DNA of 64,000 bases from DATLFA01 sp035525225 (GCA_035525225.1 DATLFA010000063.1:5580-69579), one strand, 5' to 3'. Positions 50,945 to 59,995 are shown, counted from the first letter of the stretch. Notes: generated from the letters alone by a model not told the origin. Program-made: numbers and translations.

Positions 50945-53302
50945 GTGGTCGACCGGGGGCCGCTCGCCCACTTGCGCGTCGTCGAGGTCACCGACCTGCG
51001 CGGCGCGCTGTGCGGACGTATCCTGGCCGATCTCGGCGCCGACGTGGTCAAGGTGCTGCGCCCGACGCTGGCACCCTCCGAATACGAGTCGACTGCGTAT
51101 CGGTACCGCAACGCCAACAAACGCGCCGCCGTCATCGTCCTGCACTCGACCGACGATCGCGCACGCTTCGATGCGCTTCTCGACGGCGCCGACGTGCTGA
51201 TCGAAAACCTCGGCCCCGCGCAACAACGTGCGCATGAACTCGTGCCCGAGCAAGTCGCGCGGCGCCATCCGCGACTCGTGCAGGTGTCGCTCACCGACTT
51301 CGGGCTGAACGGGCCCCGCCGCGAGTGGCATCTCGAACCGCTCACCGCGCTCGCGGCATCGGGGACCATGTGGGCCACCGGGTTTCCCGACCGACCGCCG
51401 TGTTGGATGCCCGGCTACCTCGCCCACGACTGCGCGTCGGTCTACGGAGCGGTCGGTGCGCTGGCGGCGGTGCTCGACCGCGGTCGCAGCGGCCGCGGCC
51501 AACGCGTCGAGGTCAGCACCCAAGAGGCCGCGCTCGCCGGTACGACGCCATGGTCCGTCGCCATCGCGGACTACCTGCACATCAACCCCCGCCTCAACGC
51601 CAAGGGCACCCGCAGCGCCGACGGCGCGTACTGGGTCTTGCCGGCGAAGGACGGTTGGGTGCGCACGGTCATCGGCACTCCGCGACAGTGGCAGGGCTTC
51701 GTCGAGCTGTGCGACAGTCCCGAAGCGTTCACCGATGCCGAATGGTCCAACCCGGGCTTTCGCCTTGCCAACGCGGATGTCGTGCGGATGATCGCGGAGA
51801 CGTGCCTCACCGATCGGACGCGTGAAGAGTTGTTCGCGTCGGCGCGTGCACTCGGCACGACGATGGGGGTGCTGCACACGCCGTCGGAGTTCGTCGCGCA
51901 CGAGCAGACGAAGTCACGCGGGTTCTTCGCGGCGACCGGCTTCGGGGGTTTGGGCGATGCGCCGTTCGCGAGTGCGCCGTACAAGTTGTCGGCAACGCCG
52001 GCGTCGTTACGTCGCGCCGCGCCGACTCCGCGTGATGCCGCGTCCTCCGAGGACGGCTTTGCGCCACAACCGTCGCGGTCCGCTCGCGGCGGCGCGGAGC
52101 AGGAGGAAGAGGAGGACGCGGGCCTGTTGCTCGCCGGCGTGCGCGTGGTCGAGTTCGGCATGGCGGCCGTGGTGCCCGAGACGTGTGGTGTGCTGTCCGA
52201 ACTCGGCGCCGACGTGATCAAGGTCGAGTCGACGACGCATCCCGACGTGTTGCGATTGGCGAGCACCGGACTCAACAAGAACTTCACGTTCAACGCGGAG
52301 AGCAGAGGACGCGAGAGCGTCGCGATCGACCTCTCGACCGAGGGCGGCCGCGAACTCGCATTGCGGCTGTGTGCGACTGCCGACATCGTGGCCGAGAACT
52401 ATCGCGGGGGAGTGCTCGATCGGCTGGGCCTCGGCTACGACACCGTCCGTGCGGTGAATCCGGCGGTGGTGTACGTGTCATCGCAGGGCTACGGGCGGGG
52501 CGGTCCCTATGGTGAGATGCCGGCGTTCGGCCCCCTCAACGCCGGCTTCGCCGGTCTGCATCACCTGTGGAGCGACCCCGACGCGCCCTATCCGTGCGGC
52601 ACGTCGCTCAATCATCCGGATCACATCGCGGGCAAGTTGCTGGCGGTCGCGGTGTTGGCCGCGTGGGTGCATCGCCAACGCACCGGTGAGGGGCAGCACG
52701 TCGACATGGCGCAAACCGAGGCCGCGGCCTACCTGATCGGTGAGGTGTACCTCGATGCTGCGCTCACGGGCGTCGACCCGGGAGCGCGCGGCAATCGCAG
52801 CGACGTCGCGGTGCCGCACGGCGTGTACCCGAGTGCAGGCGACGACGCGTGGATCGCGATCGCAGTACCGGATGACGCGACGTGGCGCGCCCTCGAGGCC
52901 GCGGTCGGTTGGCCGACGGATGATTCGCTCGCGACGTTGCCGGCACGCCTCGCGGCGCGCGAGGCGATCGACGAACGCCTGACCGCGTGGACGTCGCTGC
53001 GGCCCGCAGCTCAGGCGGCAGAGGTGCTTCAGGCGGCCCACGTGTCGGCGATGCCGGTGATGGGCCCCTTCGATCATCATGGCGACCCGCACCTGACCGA
53101 GCGCGGCGCGATCGTGACGTTGCAGCATCCCGAAGTCGGTATCGAGCATCACGTGGCCAACCCGATTCGAATGGAGCTCGCGCAACGCGTCGCGGGCAGC
53201 GCGCCGTGTCTCGGCGCCGATACCGACAAAGTGTTGCGACGGTGGTTGGATTTGAGCGACGGCGAGATCGAATCGCTCGCAGCCGCGGGCGTGTGTCGGT
53301 GA
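50945..53302 (+). CDS. Fused two-domain family III CoA-transferase (CaiB/BaiF-like)
   Basis: A 785-residue protein with two CaiB-type domains (about 1-380 and 398-785) joined by a low-complexity linker (AEQEEEEDAG). Each half has its own ADLGADVVKV or GADVIKVES motif, an Asp in the central helix (HDCASVYGA, HPDHIAGK) and GxGQxVxx. Most members are single domain, so this one may act as an internal pseudo-dimer. It moves CoA between acids. The cluster with SDRs suggests a catabolic pathway. Confidence 0.88.
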   Translation: MVDRGPLAHLRVVEVTDLRGALCGRILADLGADVVKVLRPTLAPSEYESTAYRYRNANKRAAVIVLHSTDDRARFDALLDGADVLIENLGPAQQRAHELVPEQVARRHPRLVQVSLTDFGLNGPRREWHLEPLTALAASGTMWATGFPDRPPCWMPGYLAHDCASVYGAVGALAAVLDRGRSGRGQRVEVSTQEAALAGTTPWSVAIADYLHINPRLNAKGTRSADGAYWVLPAKDGWVRTVIGTPRQWQGFVELCDSPEAFTDAEWSNPGFRLANADVVRMIAETCLTDRTREELFASARALGTTMGVLHTPSEFVAHEQTKSRGFFAATGFGGLGDAPFASAPYKLSATPASLRRAAPTPRDAASSEDGFAPQPSRSARGGAEQEEEEDAGLLLAGVRVVEFGMAAVVPETCGVLSELGADVIKVESTTHPDVLRLASTGLNKNFTFNAESRGRESVAIDLSTEGGRELALRLCATADIVAENYRGGVLDRLGLGYDTVRAVNPAVVYVSSQGYGRGGPYGEMPAFGPLNAGFAGLHHLWSDPDAPYPCGTSLNHPDHIAGKLLAVAVLAAWVHRQRTGEGQHVDMAQTEAAAYLIGEVYLDAALTGVDPGARGNRSDVAVPHGVYPSAGDDAWIAIAVPDDATWRALEAAVGWPTDDSLATLPARLAAREAIDERLTAWTSLRPAAQAAEVLQAAHVSAMPVMGPFDHHGDPHLTERGAIVTLQHPEVGIEHHVANPIRMELAQRVAGSAPCLGADTDKVLRRWLDLSDGEIESLAAAGVCR

Positions 53303-53331
53303 CAGCGGTCGAGAGCCGAGAAGGGAACTTC

Positions 53332-53784
53332 ATGAACCAGATACAAGAGGTGGCTGATCGACTCGCGTTGCGTGCCCTCGTCGAGCAGTACGCGAAGGGC
53401 GCCGACAACCGTTCGCCCGAGCTGTTCGGTGGCGCGTTCACGAAGGACGGTGTGCTCAACACCAGTCGTGGTGAGGTGCTGGGCAGTGAGGCGATCGCAT
53501 CGCTCGCGCCCAAGCTCGGCCGCTATCGGGCGACGATGCACATGATCGGCAACCACTATGTCGACTTCGTCGACGACGACCACGCGACGGGCGAGACGTA
53601 TTGCATGGCCAGTCACGTGTATGACTCCGACGGCGTCGACCGCGTCTACGTCATGGCAATCCGCTATGAGGACGCGTACGTGCGGACCGCCGACGGATGG
53701 CGTATGAGTTCGCGCACGCTCAAGTTGCAGTGGGACGAAGATCGCCCGTTGCGCGAGGGTGACACGTCGAAGAAGCCGGGCTGA
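53332..53784 (+). CDS. SnoaL-like protein
   Basis: A 150-residue SnoaL_4-like protein: VADRLALRALVEQYAKGADNR, FTKDGVLNTSRGEVLG, TMHMIGNHYVDFVDDDHATGETYC and WRMSSRTLKLQWDE. AAGGGA precedes ATG 53332. It is in the same direction as the CoA-transferase, 29 bp later. Possibly a small-subunit-like hydratase in the same pathway. Confidence 0.8.
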   Translation: MNQIQEVADRLALRALVEQYAKGADNRSPELFGGAFTKDGVLNTSRGEVLGSEAIASLAPKLGRYRATMHMIGNHYVDFVDDDHATGETYCMASHVYDSDGVDRVYVMAIRYEDAYVRTADGWRMSSRTLKLQWDEDRPLREGDTSKKPG

Positions 53785-53788
53785 GGGG

Positions 53789-54091
53789 CTATTGCCGACT
53801 CATCTCGAATTGCACTGCCGAGCGGTCGGCGATGTTGGGCACGATCACGTCGACGATCACCTGCTTGTGGTCCGGGTGGTCGCGATAGACGATGTAGTCG
53901 TCGAGCGTGGCGAAGTCGGCCACGACCGCGAACTCGTAGTTGCCGTCGTTGACGCCGACATCGCGGCCGAACGCGTACGAAGCGATTGCCGGTATCGCAG
54001 CGGGCAGCTTCGCCAACGCCGCCTCGACCTCGCCGATCGTGCCCACGGACGTGCCGTCCTTCCAGCGAAACATGACGCAGTGACGGATCAT
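53789..54091 (-). CDS. Dabb-family (stress-responsive alpha/beta barrel) protein
   Basis: A 100-residue ferredoxin-like barrel protein. HCVMFRWKDGTS, YAFGRDVGVNDGNYEFAVVADF and DDYIVYRDHPDHKQVI are the family pattern, with His in HCVMF and HPDH. Converges with the SnoaL-like gene. Relatives are dimeric and include olivetolic-acid cyclase-type enzymes, but most are uncharacterised. Confidence 0.85.
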   Translation of the reverse strand: MIRHCVMFRWKDGTSVGTIGEVEAALAKLPAAIPAIASYAFGRDVGVNDGNYEFAVVADFATLDDYIVYRDHPDHKQVIVDVIVPNIADRSAVQFEMSRQ

Positions 54092-54132
54092 TCGGGTTCT
54101 CCTCGACGGCCGTGGTCGGCGTTTCGGCCGCC

Positions 54133-54169
54133 GGGGCTATCGTTACATCTCCACGCCGCGGGGTGGAGC
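54133..54169 (+). repeat. 37-bp copy of the tRNA-fMet leader and 5' end
   Basis: GGGGCTATCGTTACATCTCC and the next 17 bases match 58749-58785, 36 of 37 identical. The match covers 24 bp of tRNA-fMet upstream sequence and its first 13 bases, then diverges. It contains CTCCAC...GTGGAG, an inverted repeat around GCCGCGGG, and a CTATCGTT that could be a -10. It lies 99 bp before a CNNM gene. Confidence 0.85.
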
Positions 54170-54267
54170 CACGAGTACCGTCCGGTCAATGGCATCCCCG
54201 AAGGACTTTGCGCAGCAAACATGAACGATTCGAGGGGGCACCTACCGGTTCTCGTCAGGCCCGCGCG

Positions 54268-55557
54268 ATGAGCGTGGTCGTGCCCATCGCGGTCGTGTTC
54301 GTGATGGTGGCCTTCAACGCACTGTACGTGACGGCGGAGTTCGCGACGGTTGGATCGCGGCGGTCACGGGTGCAAGAGACAGCCGAAGCCGGCAACGGCG
54401 CGGCGGTCCGTCTGCTCGCGATCTTGCGCGATCCGGCGCGTCTCGACAACTACGTCGCGGCCTGTCAGATCGGAATAACGCTGAGCAGCCTGGTGGCGGG
54501 CGCGTACGGTCAGGCACAGCTGACGCCACTGCTCGAGCCGGTGTTCGGTGCGGGCGGTCGTGCTGTCGCGGTGCTGATCGTGTTGGTTGCGATCACCGCG
54601 TTGCAGGTGGTTCTGGGCGAGTTGCTGCCGAAGACCGCTGCGTTGCGGTATCCCGAGCGGTTGGCGATGTTGACGTTGGCGCCGATGCGGATCAGCCAGT
54701 GGCTGTTCCATCCACTCGTTGTGGTGTTCAACGGTTCGGCATTCGCGCTGATGCGTTGGTGGAAGTTGAGCGTTGATCACAGCCATGCACATGTGCACTC
54801 GCCGGAAGAGTTGGCGGGCCTCTATCGGGCGAGCGCGGCGGGTGGGCTGATCGATGCGTCGGAGCGCGACATGTTGGCCGGGGTTCTCAATGTCGAGGAT
54901 CGGTTGGTGCGCGAGATCATGACGCCTCGCCGTCGGCTGGTCACGGTGCGAGGCTCGCAAACGGTCAGCGATGCGTTGCGCCGTCTGGCGCCGAGTCCGC
55001 ATTCGCGGTTCCCGGTTGTCGACGACGCTGACGAGATCGTGGGGATCGTGCACGTGAGGGATCTGTTCGCACGGGCTCAAACCGATCCGATGCGCACGGT
55101 CTCGGATGTCGCTCGTCCTGCCTTGGCGGTGGCCGAGGTGTTGACCGTCCCTCGATTGTGGCGGTCACTGCACGACGAAGAGCAGCACTGTGCCGTTGTG
55201 GTGAACGAGTATGGCTGGGTGGCCGGCATGGTCACTTTGGAGGACGCGCTCGAGGAGATCTTTGGTGAGGTGCACGACGAGTTCGACGACGACGTCGAAC
55301 CGATCGTCGTGGTCGCCGGTCGCGTCTCGGTTCGCGGGGACGTGTTGGTCGACGTGCTCAACGACCGCTTCGGACTTGCCATCGATCCCGACGATGCGGA
55401 CACGGTGAGTGGTCTGCTGTGGCACGAACTGGGCCGACTCCCCGAGACCGGTGACGAAGTGCGTCTGGTGCCGAGCGGTGTAGTCGTACGGGTAGATCTG
55501 CTCGACGACCGTACCGTTGGTCGAGCGAGCTTCGACCTGCCGGGCGGCGCCGAGTGA
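54268..55557 (+). CDS. CNNM/CorC-family membrane protein with CBS domains (first of pair)
   Basis: A 429-residue protein: DUF21/CNNM membrane domain (SVVVPIAVVFVMVAFNALYV, then LLPKTAALRYPE), two CBS domains (EIMTPRRRLVTV and VVVNEYGWVAGMVTLEDALEEI) and a CorC_HlyC C-terminal domain. Members are magnesium/cobalt transporters or their regulators. ATG 54268 is chosen. The following paralogue overlaps by GTGA. Confidence 0.88.
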   Translation: MSVVVPIAVVFVMVAFNALYVTAEFATVGSRRSRVQETAEAGNGAAVRLLAILRDPARLDNYVAACQIGITLSSLVAGAYGQAQLTPLLEPVFGAGGRAVAVLIVLVAITALQVVLGELLPKTAALRYPERLAMLTLAPMRISQWLFHPLVVVFNGSAFALMRWWKLSVDHSHAHVHSPEELAGLYRASAAGGLIDASERDMLAGVLNVEDRLVREIMTPRRRLVTVRGSQTVSDALRRLAPSPHSRFPVVDDADEIVGIVHVRDLFARAQTDPMRTVSDVARPALAVAEVLTVPRLWRSLHDEEQHCAVVVNEYGWVAGMVTLEDALEEIFGEVHDEFDDDVEPIVVVAGRVSVRGDVLVDVLNDRFGLAIDPDDADTVSGLLWHELGRLPETGDEVRLVPSGVVVRVDLLDDRTVGRASFDLPGGAE

Positions 55558-56861
55558 TCGGGTCCGTTGTCGTCCCGATCGTGGTGATCCTCGTTTTGGT
55601 CGTGGTGAACGGCGTGTTCGTCGCCGCGGAGTTCGCGTTGGTGGGTGCCCGGCGCAGCCGCTTGGAGTCCATGGCCGGCCGGGGCAACCGCGCGGCGCGT
55701 TGGCTGGTCAGCGTGTTCGACCGACCGATGGGCAAGGACCGCTATATCGCGATCGCGCAGCTCGGCATCACATTGGCGAGCATCGGGTTGGGCATGTACG
55801 GCGAACCGGCGGTCGCCGGTTGGCTCTACGGGCCGTTCGAGGACTGGGGGCTGTCGTCGACTGCGGCTCACACTCTCGGCTTCGTCATCGCGCTGAGCGC
55901 GATCACCTACATGCATGTGGTGTTCGGCGAGATGATCCCCAAGGCTCTCGCGCTTCAGACTCCCGAACGTGTGAGCATTCGGGTTAATCCGGTCATGCAG
56001 GTGTTCGGGATGCTGTTCCGACCGATGGTCGCCGCTTTGAACGCGATGGCACTGGGATTGATGCGGCTGTTGCGTATCCCCGAGCCCGACAAACGACTCG
56101 CGTTGTACACCAGCGCGGAGCTTGCCATCGTCACCGACGAGGCCGCCGACAGTGGACAGCTCGGAGCGATGCAGCGGGACCTGATCCGCAACATCTTCGA
56201 GCTCGACGAGCGCACAGCCGAAGAGCTCATGACGTCTCGCTCGAGAGTCGAGGTGTTCAGCGTGACTGCGACACCAGAGGAGATCGCGGCGCGGATCGCT
56301 GCGTCGCCGAGGAGCCGTTACCCCGTAGTCGATGGAGACTTGGACCGTGTCGTGGGCGTGCTGCACATCAAAGACTTCATCCGAGCACACCAACAGGGCC
56401 TCCCTCTCGACCTCGAACGGCTGGTGCGCCCGGCGACGAGCGTGGCGGCTTCAGCGAGCGCAGAGCAGCTCCTGGCGCAATTCAAACGCGACCGGATGCA
56501 CGCAAGCCTGGTGGTCGACGAGTTCGGTGGCACATTGGGTTTCGTCACCCTCGATGACATCATCGCCGAGGTCATGGACGTCCACATCGCCGCCGGGTCC
56601 GATGTGGTCCGTCGCGACGACGGATCGCTCACCCTCGACGGAGAGGTCACCCTCAGCGAGCTCCGCGACCACCACAGGATGACCATCGAACATCCCGACG
56701 TCACCACGATCGCGGGGCTCGTGCTTGCACAGCACGGCACTGTGCCGGCCGCCGGCGTGAGCGTCCGCTACCAGGGTTACGACCTCATGGTCGAGCAAGT
56801 CGAGGGCCACAAGATCACTCGTGTCGCGGTCCGCCCGGTCATCCCGACCATCGGTAGCTGA
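55554..56861 (+). CDS. CNNM/CorC-family membrane protein with CBS domains (second of pair)
   Basis: A 435-residue paralogue of the preceding gene with the same order: membrane domain (VVVPIVVILVLVVVNGVFVAAEFAL), MIPKALALQTPE, two CBS domains (ELMTSRSRVEVF and VVDEFGGTLGFVTLDDIIAEV) and the CorC_HlyC end. GTG 55554 overlaps the upstream stop, so they are co-translated and may form a heterodimer. Cation transport is inferred from the family. Confidence 0.88.
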   Translation: MIGSVVVPIVVILVLVVVNGVFVAAEFALVGARRSRLESMAGRGNRAARWLVSVFDRPMGKDRYIAIAQLGITLASIGLGMYGEPAVAGWLYGPFEDWGLSSTAAHTLGFVIALSAITYMHVVFGEMIPKALALQTPERVSIRVNPVMQVFGMLFRPMVAALNAMALGLMRLLRIPEPDKRLALYTSAELAIVTDEAADSGQLGAMQRDLIRNIFELDERTAEELMTSRSRVEVFSVTATPEEIAARIAASPRSRYPVVDGDLDRVVGVLHIKDFIRAHQQGLPLDLERLVRPATSVAASASAEQLLAQFKRDRMHASLVVDEFGGTLGFVTLDDIIAEVMDVHIAAGSDVVRRDDGSLTLDGEVTLSELRDHHRMTIEHPDVTTIAGLVLAQHGTVPAAGVSVRYQGYDLMVEQVEGHKITRVAVRPVIPTIGS

Positions 56862-56875
56862 CCGGCGCGACGGCG

Positions 56876-57841
56876 TCAATCATCGGGGTCGCCGTGGTCG
56901 ATCTCGCCGGCACGTTCGTCACGGGCCGCCCATTCGAGCAACTCGTCGATGCGGAACACGGCCTGGTCGATGCTGGCATGGAGGTCGCCGATCTCGGCAA
57001 AGCGTTGAGGCATTGTGCGAATGGTGAATTCGGCTGGGTCGACGTCGGCGACTTCGTCCCAGCGGATCGGCGCGGAGACCCGCGCATCGGCTACGCCGCG
57101 CACCGAGTACGCGGCCGCGATGGTGTGGTCGCGCGCGTTCTGGTTGTAGTCGACGAAGACCTTCGCCGGGTCGCGGTCCTTGCGCCACCATGTCGTGGTC
57201 ACGTCGGCGGGAGCCCTGCGCTCGACCTCGCGCGCGAACGCCAACGCCGCGCGTCGAACGTCGGTGAACCCGTGTTCCGGCGCGATGCGCACGTAGACGT
57301 GGATGCCTTTGCCGCCGGTCGTCTTTGGCCAGCCGACCGCGCCGATCTCGTCGAGCAACTCGTGCGTGACGTGGGCGATGCGCCGCACGCGGTCGAACGG
57401 GCAGTCGGGCATCGGGTCGAGGTCGATGCGCCATTCGTCGGGCTTCTCGGTGTCGCCGCGACGTGAGTTCCACGGGTGAAACTCGACCGTCGACATCTGC
57501 ACCGCCCAGATCACTTCGGCCAATTCGGTGACACACAGCTCGTCGGCGTGTAGCCCGTAGCGGGGAAAGTGCAATCGCACGGTGCCGAGCCACGGTGGCG
57601 CGCCGGCCGGCACCCGCTTCTGATGCACCTTCTCGCCGCTGAGGCCGGTGGGGAAGCGGTGCAACATGCAGGGGCGCTCGCGCAACGCGTTGACGATGCC
57701 GGGCCCCACCGCCAAGTAGTAGTCCACGAGATCGCGCTTGGTCGCGCCGATCGCCGGGAAGTACACCCGATCGGGGTTGGTGACGCGCACGACGCGCTCA
57801 CCGACTCGAACCTCCACCGCCGGCGACTTCGACTGGGCCAC
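56876..57841 (-). CDS. LigD-type polymerase domain protein
   Basis: A 321-residue stand-alone primase-like polymerase of the archaeo-eukaryotic type. RVTNPDRVYFP, TKRDLVDYYLAVGP, the metal-binding DLDPMPDCPFD, TTGGKGIHVYVRI and KVFVDYNQNARDHTIAAAYS are the LigD PolDom landmarks. It fills gaps in non-homologous end joining. No Ku or ligase domain is adjacent; they may be elsewhere. Confidence 0.92.
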   Translation of the reverse strand: MAQSKSPAVEVRVGERVVRVTNPDRVYFPAIGATKRDLVDYYLAVGPGIVNALRERPCMLHRFPTGLSGEKVHQKRVPAGAPPWLGTVRLHFPRYGLHADELCVTELAEVIWAVQMSTVEFHPWNSRRGDTEKPDEWRIDLDPMPDCPFDRVRRIAHVTHELLDEIGAVGWPKTTGGKGIHVYVRIAPEHGFTDVRRAALAFAREVERRAPADVTTTWWRKDRDPAKVFVDYNQNARDHTIAAAYSVRGVADARVSAPIRWDEVADVDPAEFTIRTMPQRFAEIGDLHASIDQAVFRIDELLEWAARDERAGEIDHGDPDD

Positions 57842-57906
57842 GAACGCACGGTATCGGGCCCACGTCGGACCGACCCGGACTGTACGTTGTCGCCACGAGG
57901 TGGCTG

Positions 57907-58333
57907 ATGTCCGAGTCTCTGCTGGGTGTCGACGACAAGGTGGCGATCGTGACCGGCGGCCGTTGCGGTGTCAGCGGACACTCGACGCGGGGCCGACATC
58001 GACGCCATGGTGCAGACAATGGCGGCCTACGGCGCGGCGAAAGCGGCGATCATCAACTTCACCTGGACGCTCGCCGTCGAATTGGCCGAATACGGCATCC
58101 GGGCCAACGTTGTCGTGCCCGCATTCGTCACGCGACCCGGCATGGTCTGGGGCGGATCGCCCGAGGAGCAGCTCGCTCTGGCGAAGAAAGTGGTGCCGAT
58201 GGGACGCGTGACCAAGGCGGAAGACGTTGCCGGCGCGATCCTCTGTTTCGCGTCCGATCTCACCGGCTACTCGACCGGCCAGATGATCGTGTGCGACGGT
58301 GGCCGGCTGTTGACCAATCCGATCTTCGCCTGA
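57907..58333 (+). pseudogene. SDR gene with internal deletion and frame change
   Basis: The N-terminus reads MSESLLGVDDKVAIVTGG, the first strand of an SDR. The frame then ends, and another frame (from about 57968) holds only the catalytic Tyr-Lys region (AAYGAAKAAIINFTWTLA), RANVVVPAFVTRPGM and the C-terminal GGRLLTNPIFA. The middle of about 110 residues, including the Asn/Ser regions, is missing. Likely an inactive relic, third SDR of this region. Confidence 0.8.
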
Positions 58334-58352
58334 CGGACGAACGGGAGAACCC

Positions 58353-58676
58353 ATGCACTATCGCGTCTTCGTGGATGACGACGGCCGTACACAGTTCGAG
58401 CCGCTGGATCTCGCCGCCGCCAGCGCCGCATCCATTTCGACACGCTGTCTCTTCGCCACCCGACCACCGGGGGCGGTGCAGGATTGGCACAACGCCGACT
58501 CGCCCATGTTCGTCATCACGCTGAGCGGCGAGATGGAAGTCGAGATCGAAGGCGTTCGACGGCAACGATTCGGCCCCGGCAGCGTTCGCCTCGCCGAAGA
58601 CACGATCGGCACGGGTCACGTCTCCCGCGTGCTCGGCGACGAACCGTGGCAGTTCGTCGTGCTCGTACTCGACTGA
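58353..58676 (+). CDS. Cupin-domain protein
   Basis: A 107-residue single cupin barrel. PPGAVQDWHNADSPMFVITLSGEMEVE and FGPGSVRLAEDTIGTGHVSR hold the two motifs, with His in the first and His in the second, and an Asp/Glu pair. Metal and substrate are unknown. A ribosome site CGGGAG precedes ATG 58353. It is 19 bp after the SDR relic. Confidence 0.82.
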   Translation: MHYRVFVDDDGRTQFEPLDLAAASAASISTRCLFATRPPGAVQDWHNADSPMFVITLSGEMEVEIEGVRRQRFGPGSVRLAEDTIGTGHVSRVLGDEPWQFVVLVLD

Positions 58677-58772
58677 CACGTCCTAGCGCAGATTCCCGCC
58701 ATGACGTATTCGGGTGTTCGACGGTCGCGGTTGGCGCTTTGGCAAGACGGGGCTATCGTTGCATCTCCACGC
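58677..58772 (+). promoter_or_regulatory. Promoter region of tRNA-fMet
   Basis: This 96-bp gap precedes the tRNA. CTATCGTT (58753-58760), 13 bp before the tRNA, could be the -10, and TTGGCGC/TTTGGC (58734 on) a poor -35. The last 24 bp are the copy shared with 54133. The inverted repeat CTCCAC...GTGGAG spans the tRNA start. Confidence 0.45.
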
Positions 58773-58846
<74 letters not shown>

Positions 58847-58872
58847 CTCAGGAAAAGCACTAAAAGCACTTT

Positions 58873-58900
58873 CAGGCCCGGATCGCAAGGTCCGGGCCTG
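58873..58900. terminator. Perfect 10-bp hairpin at the integrase 3' end
   Basis: CAGGCCCGGA (58873-58882), an 8-base loop and TCCGGGCCTG (58891-58900) form a perfect inverted repeat. It overlaps the integrase stop. Only short T-runs follow on either strand, so a factor-independent terminator is possible but not certain. Confidence 0.5.
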
Positions 58901-59129
58901 ATGCGTTTTCGAGCGATGGCACAGAAATGGCACAGCTCGCAGCCGCACGTGCGCCGTGCGCAATCCGATAGGTGCCGTTAGAGCCGAGGCCTCGCACATG
59001 CCCGCCAGGGTTCGGCCGTGCCTCGGAGAATACCGTGTTGAGCGCGTCAACTCCTTTGGGCCGGGAAACAGGTGACCATAGGTTCCGAGCGTGACCTGAA
59101 TCGTACTGTTTCCAAGCCGCTCCATCATC

Positions 59130-59138
59130 GCCCTCGGG
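59130..59138. repeat. Target-site duplication of IS21 element, left copy
   Basis: GCCCTCGGG immediately precedes the left end of the element. An identical 9-bp sequence follows the right end at 61741-61749. Confidence 0.9.
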
Positions 59139-59239
59139 TGTCGCTCGCCAGTTGGAAGGGACCGGGGTTCCGCCAGTTGGATGGGGGGTGCCTGGGTTTG
59201 GTGACGGCGGCGTGAGCTTCGCGCTGGCCGCCGGCGGGG

Positions 59240-59995
59240 TCAACTGTGGTGGGGTCGTTGCCGGGTGCGGTAGCTGTCTCCTTCGATGATGAGTTCGTGC
59301 GCGGCGGAGGTGAGCCGGTCGATCGCGGATTGTGCGAGGAGCGGGTCTGTCATGAGCGCGATCCATTCGTTCGGTTCGCGGTTGGAGGTGATGATCGTGG
59401 ATGCTCGCCGGTGTCGTTCGACGACGATCTCGTAGATGTCGGCGGTGTCGTTCGCGTCCATCGCGGTGAGTGCGAAGTCATCGAGTATGAGCACGTCGAC
59501 GCGGAGGAGTTTGCGGACCTCGCCGTCGTGGCTGTTGTCGAGTCGGCTCACGCGTAGCCGTTTCAACAGTTTGTCGGCGCGTTCGAAATGGACGCTGTGC
59601 CGCCGTCGGATCGCGGTGTGCCCGAGCGCGGTCGCGAGGAATGTTTTGCCGATGCCGACGGGGCCCATGATGATCACGTTGTTCGCGCCGTCGATGAACC
59701 GGAGACTTGCGAGTTCGTCGAGGAGTTTTCGGTCGTAGGTGACCGCCGCGGTGGCGTCCCACCGGTCGAAGTTCATCGTCGGGTCGAGACTTGCTGCTTT
59801 CGCTCGCAGCGTGGCGGACGCGCCATCGCGTCGAGTGACCTCGTCGGACAACACGATCTGCAAGAAGTCGGCGTGCGACAACTTGTTCGCCTTTGCGAGC
59901 GCGAGCCGTTCCGGGAGCGTGGTGAGGACTTGGCCGAGCTTGAGTCGCCGCAGGGTGGCGGCGAGATCGGGATCGATGGTCGGTGTGGTGTTCAT
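59240..59995 (-). CDS. istB: IS21 helper ATPase IstB
   Basis: A 251-residue AAA+ ATPase. Walker A GPVGIGKTFLATALG, Walker B VLILDDFAL, and SAIDRLTSAAHELIIEG at the end are the IstB pattern. It directs IstA to targets and drives strand transfer. ATG 59995 overlaps the istA stop by ATGA. Confidence 0.95.
   Translation of the reverse strand: MNTTPTIDPDLAATLRRLKLGQVLTTLPERLALAKANKLSHADFLQIVLSDEVTRRDGASATLRAKAASLDPTMNFDRWDATAAVTYDRKLLDELASLRFIDGANNVIIMGPVGIGKTFLATALGHTAIRRRHSVHFERADKLLKRLRVSRLDNSHDGEVRKLLRVDVLILDDFALTAMDANDTADIYEIVVERHRRASTIITSNREPNEWIALMTDPLLAQSAIDRLTSAAHELIIEGDSYRTRQRPHHS

Larger units (their letters stand above)
58872..59138 (-). pseudogene. Tyrosine integrase, C-terminal fragment (cut by IS21, also frameshifted)
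   Basis: On the minus strand the fragment reads MMERLGNSTIQVTLGTYGHL, the end of a tyrosine recombinase with the nucleophilic Tyr. Immediately after HLFPGPK the natural continuation GVDALNTVFSEARPNPGG is in another frame, so one base is missing near 59058. It ends TGA at 58872, beside the tRNA. The other part is at 61741. Integrases next to a tRNA and reading toward it are typical of integrated elements. Confidence 0.85.
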
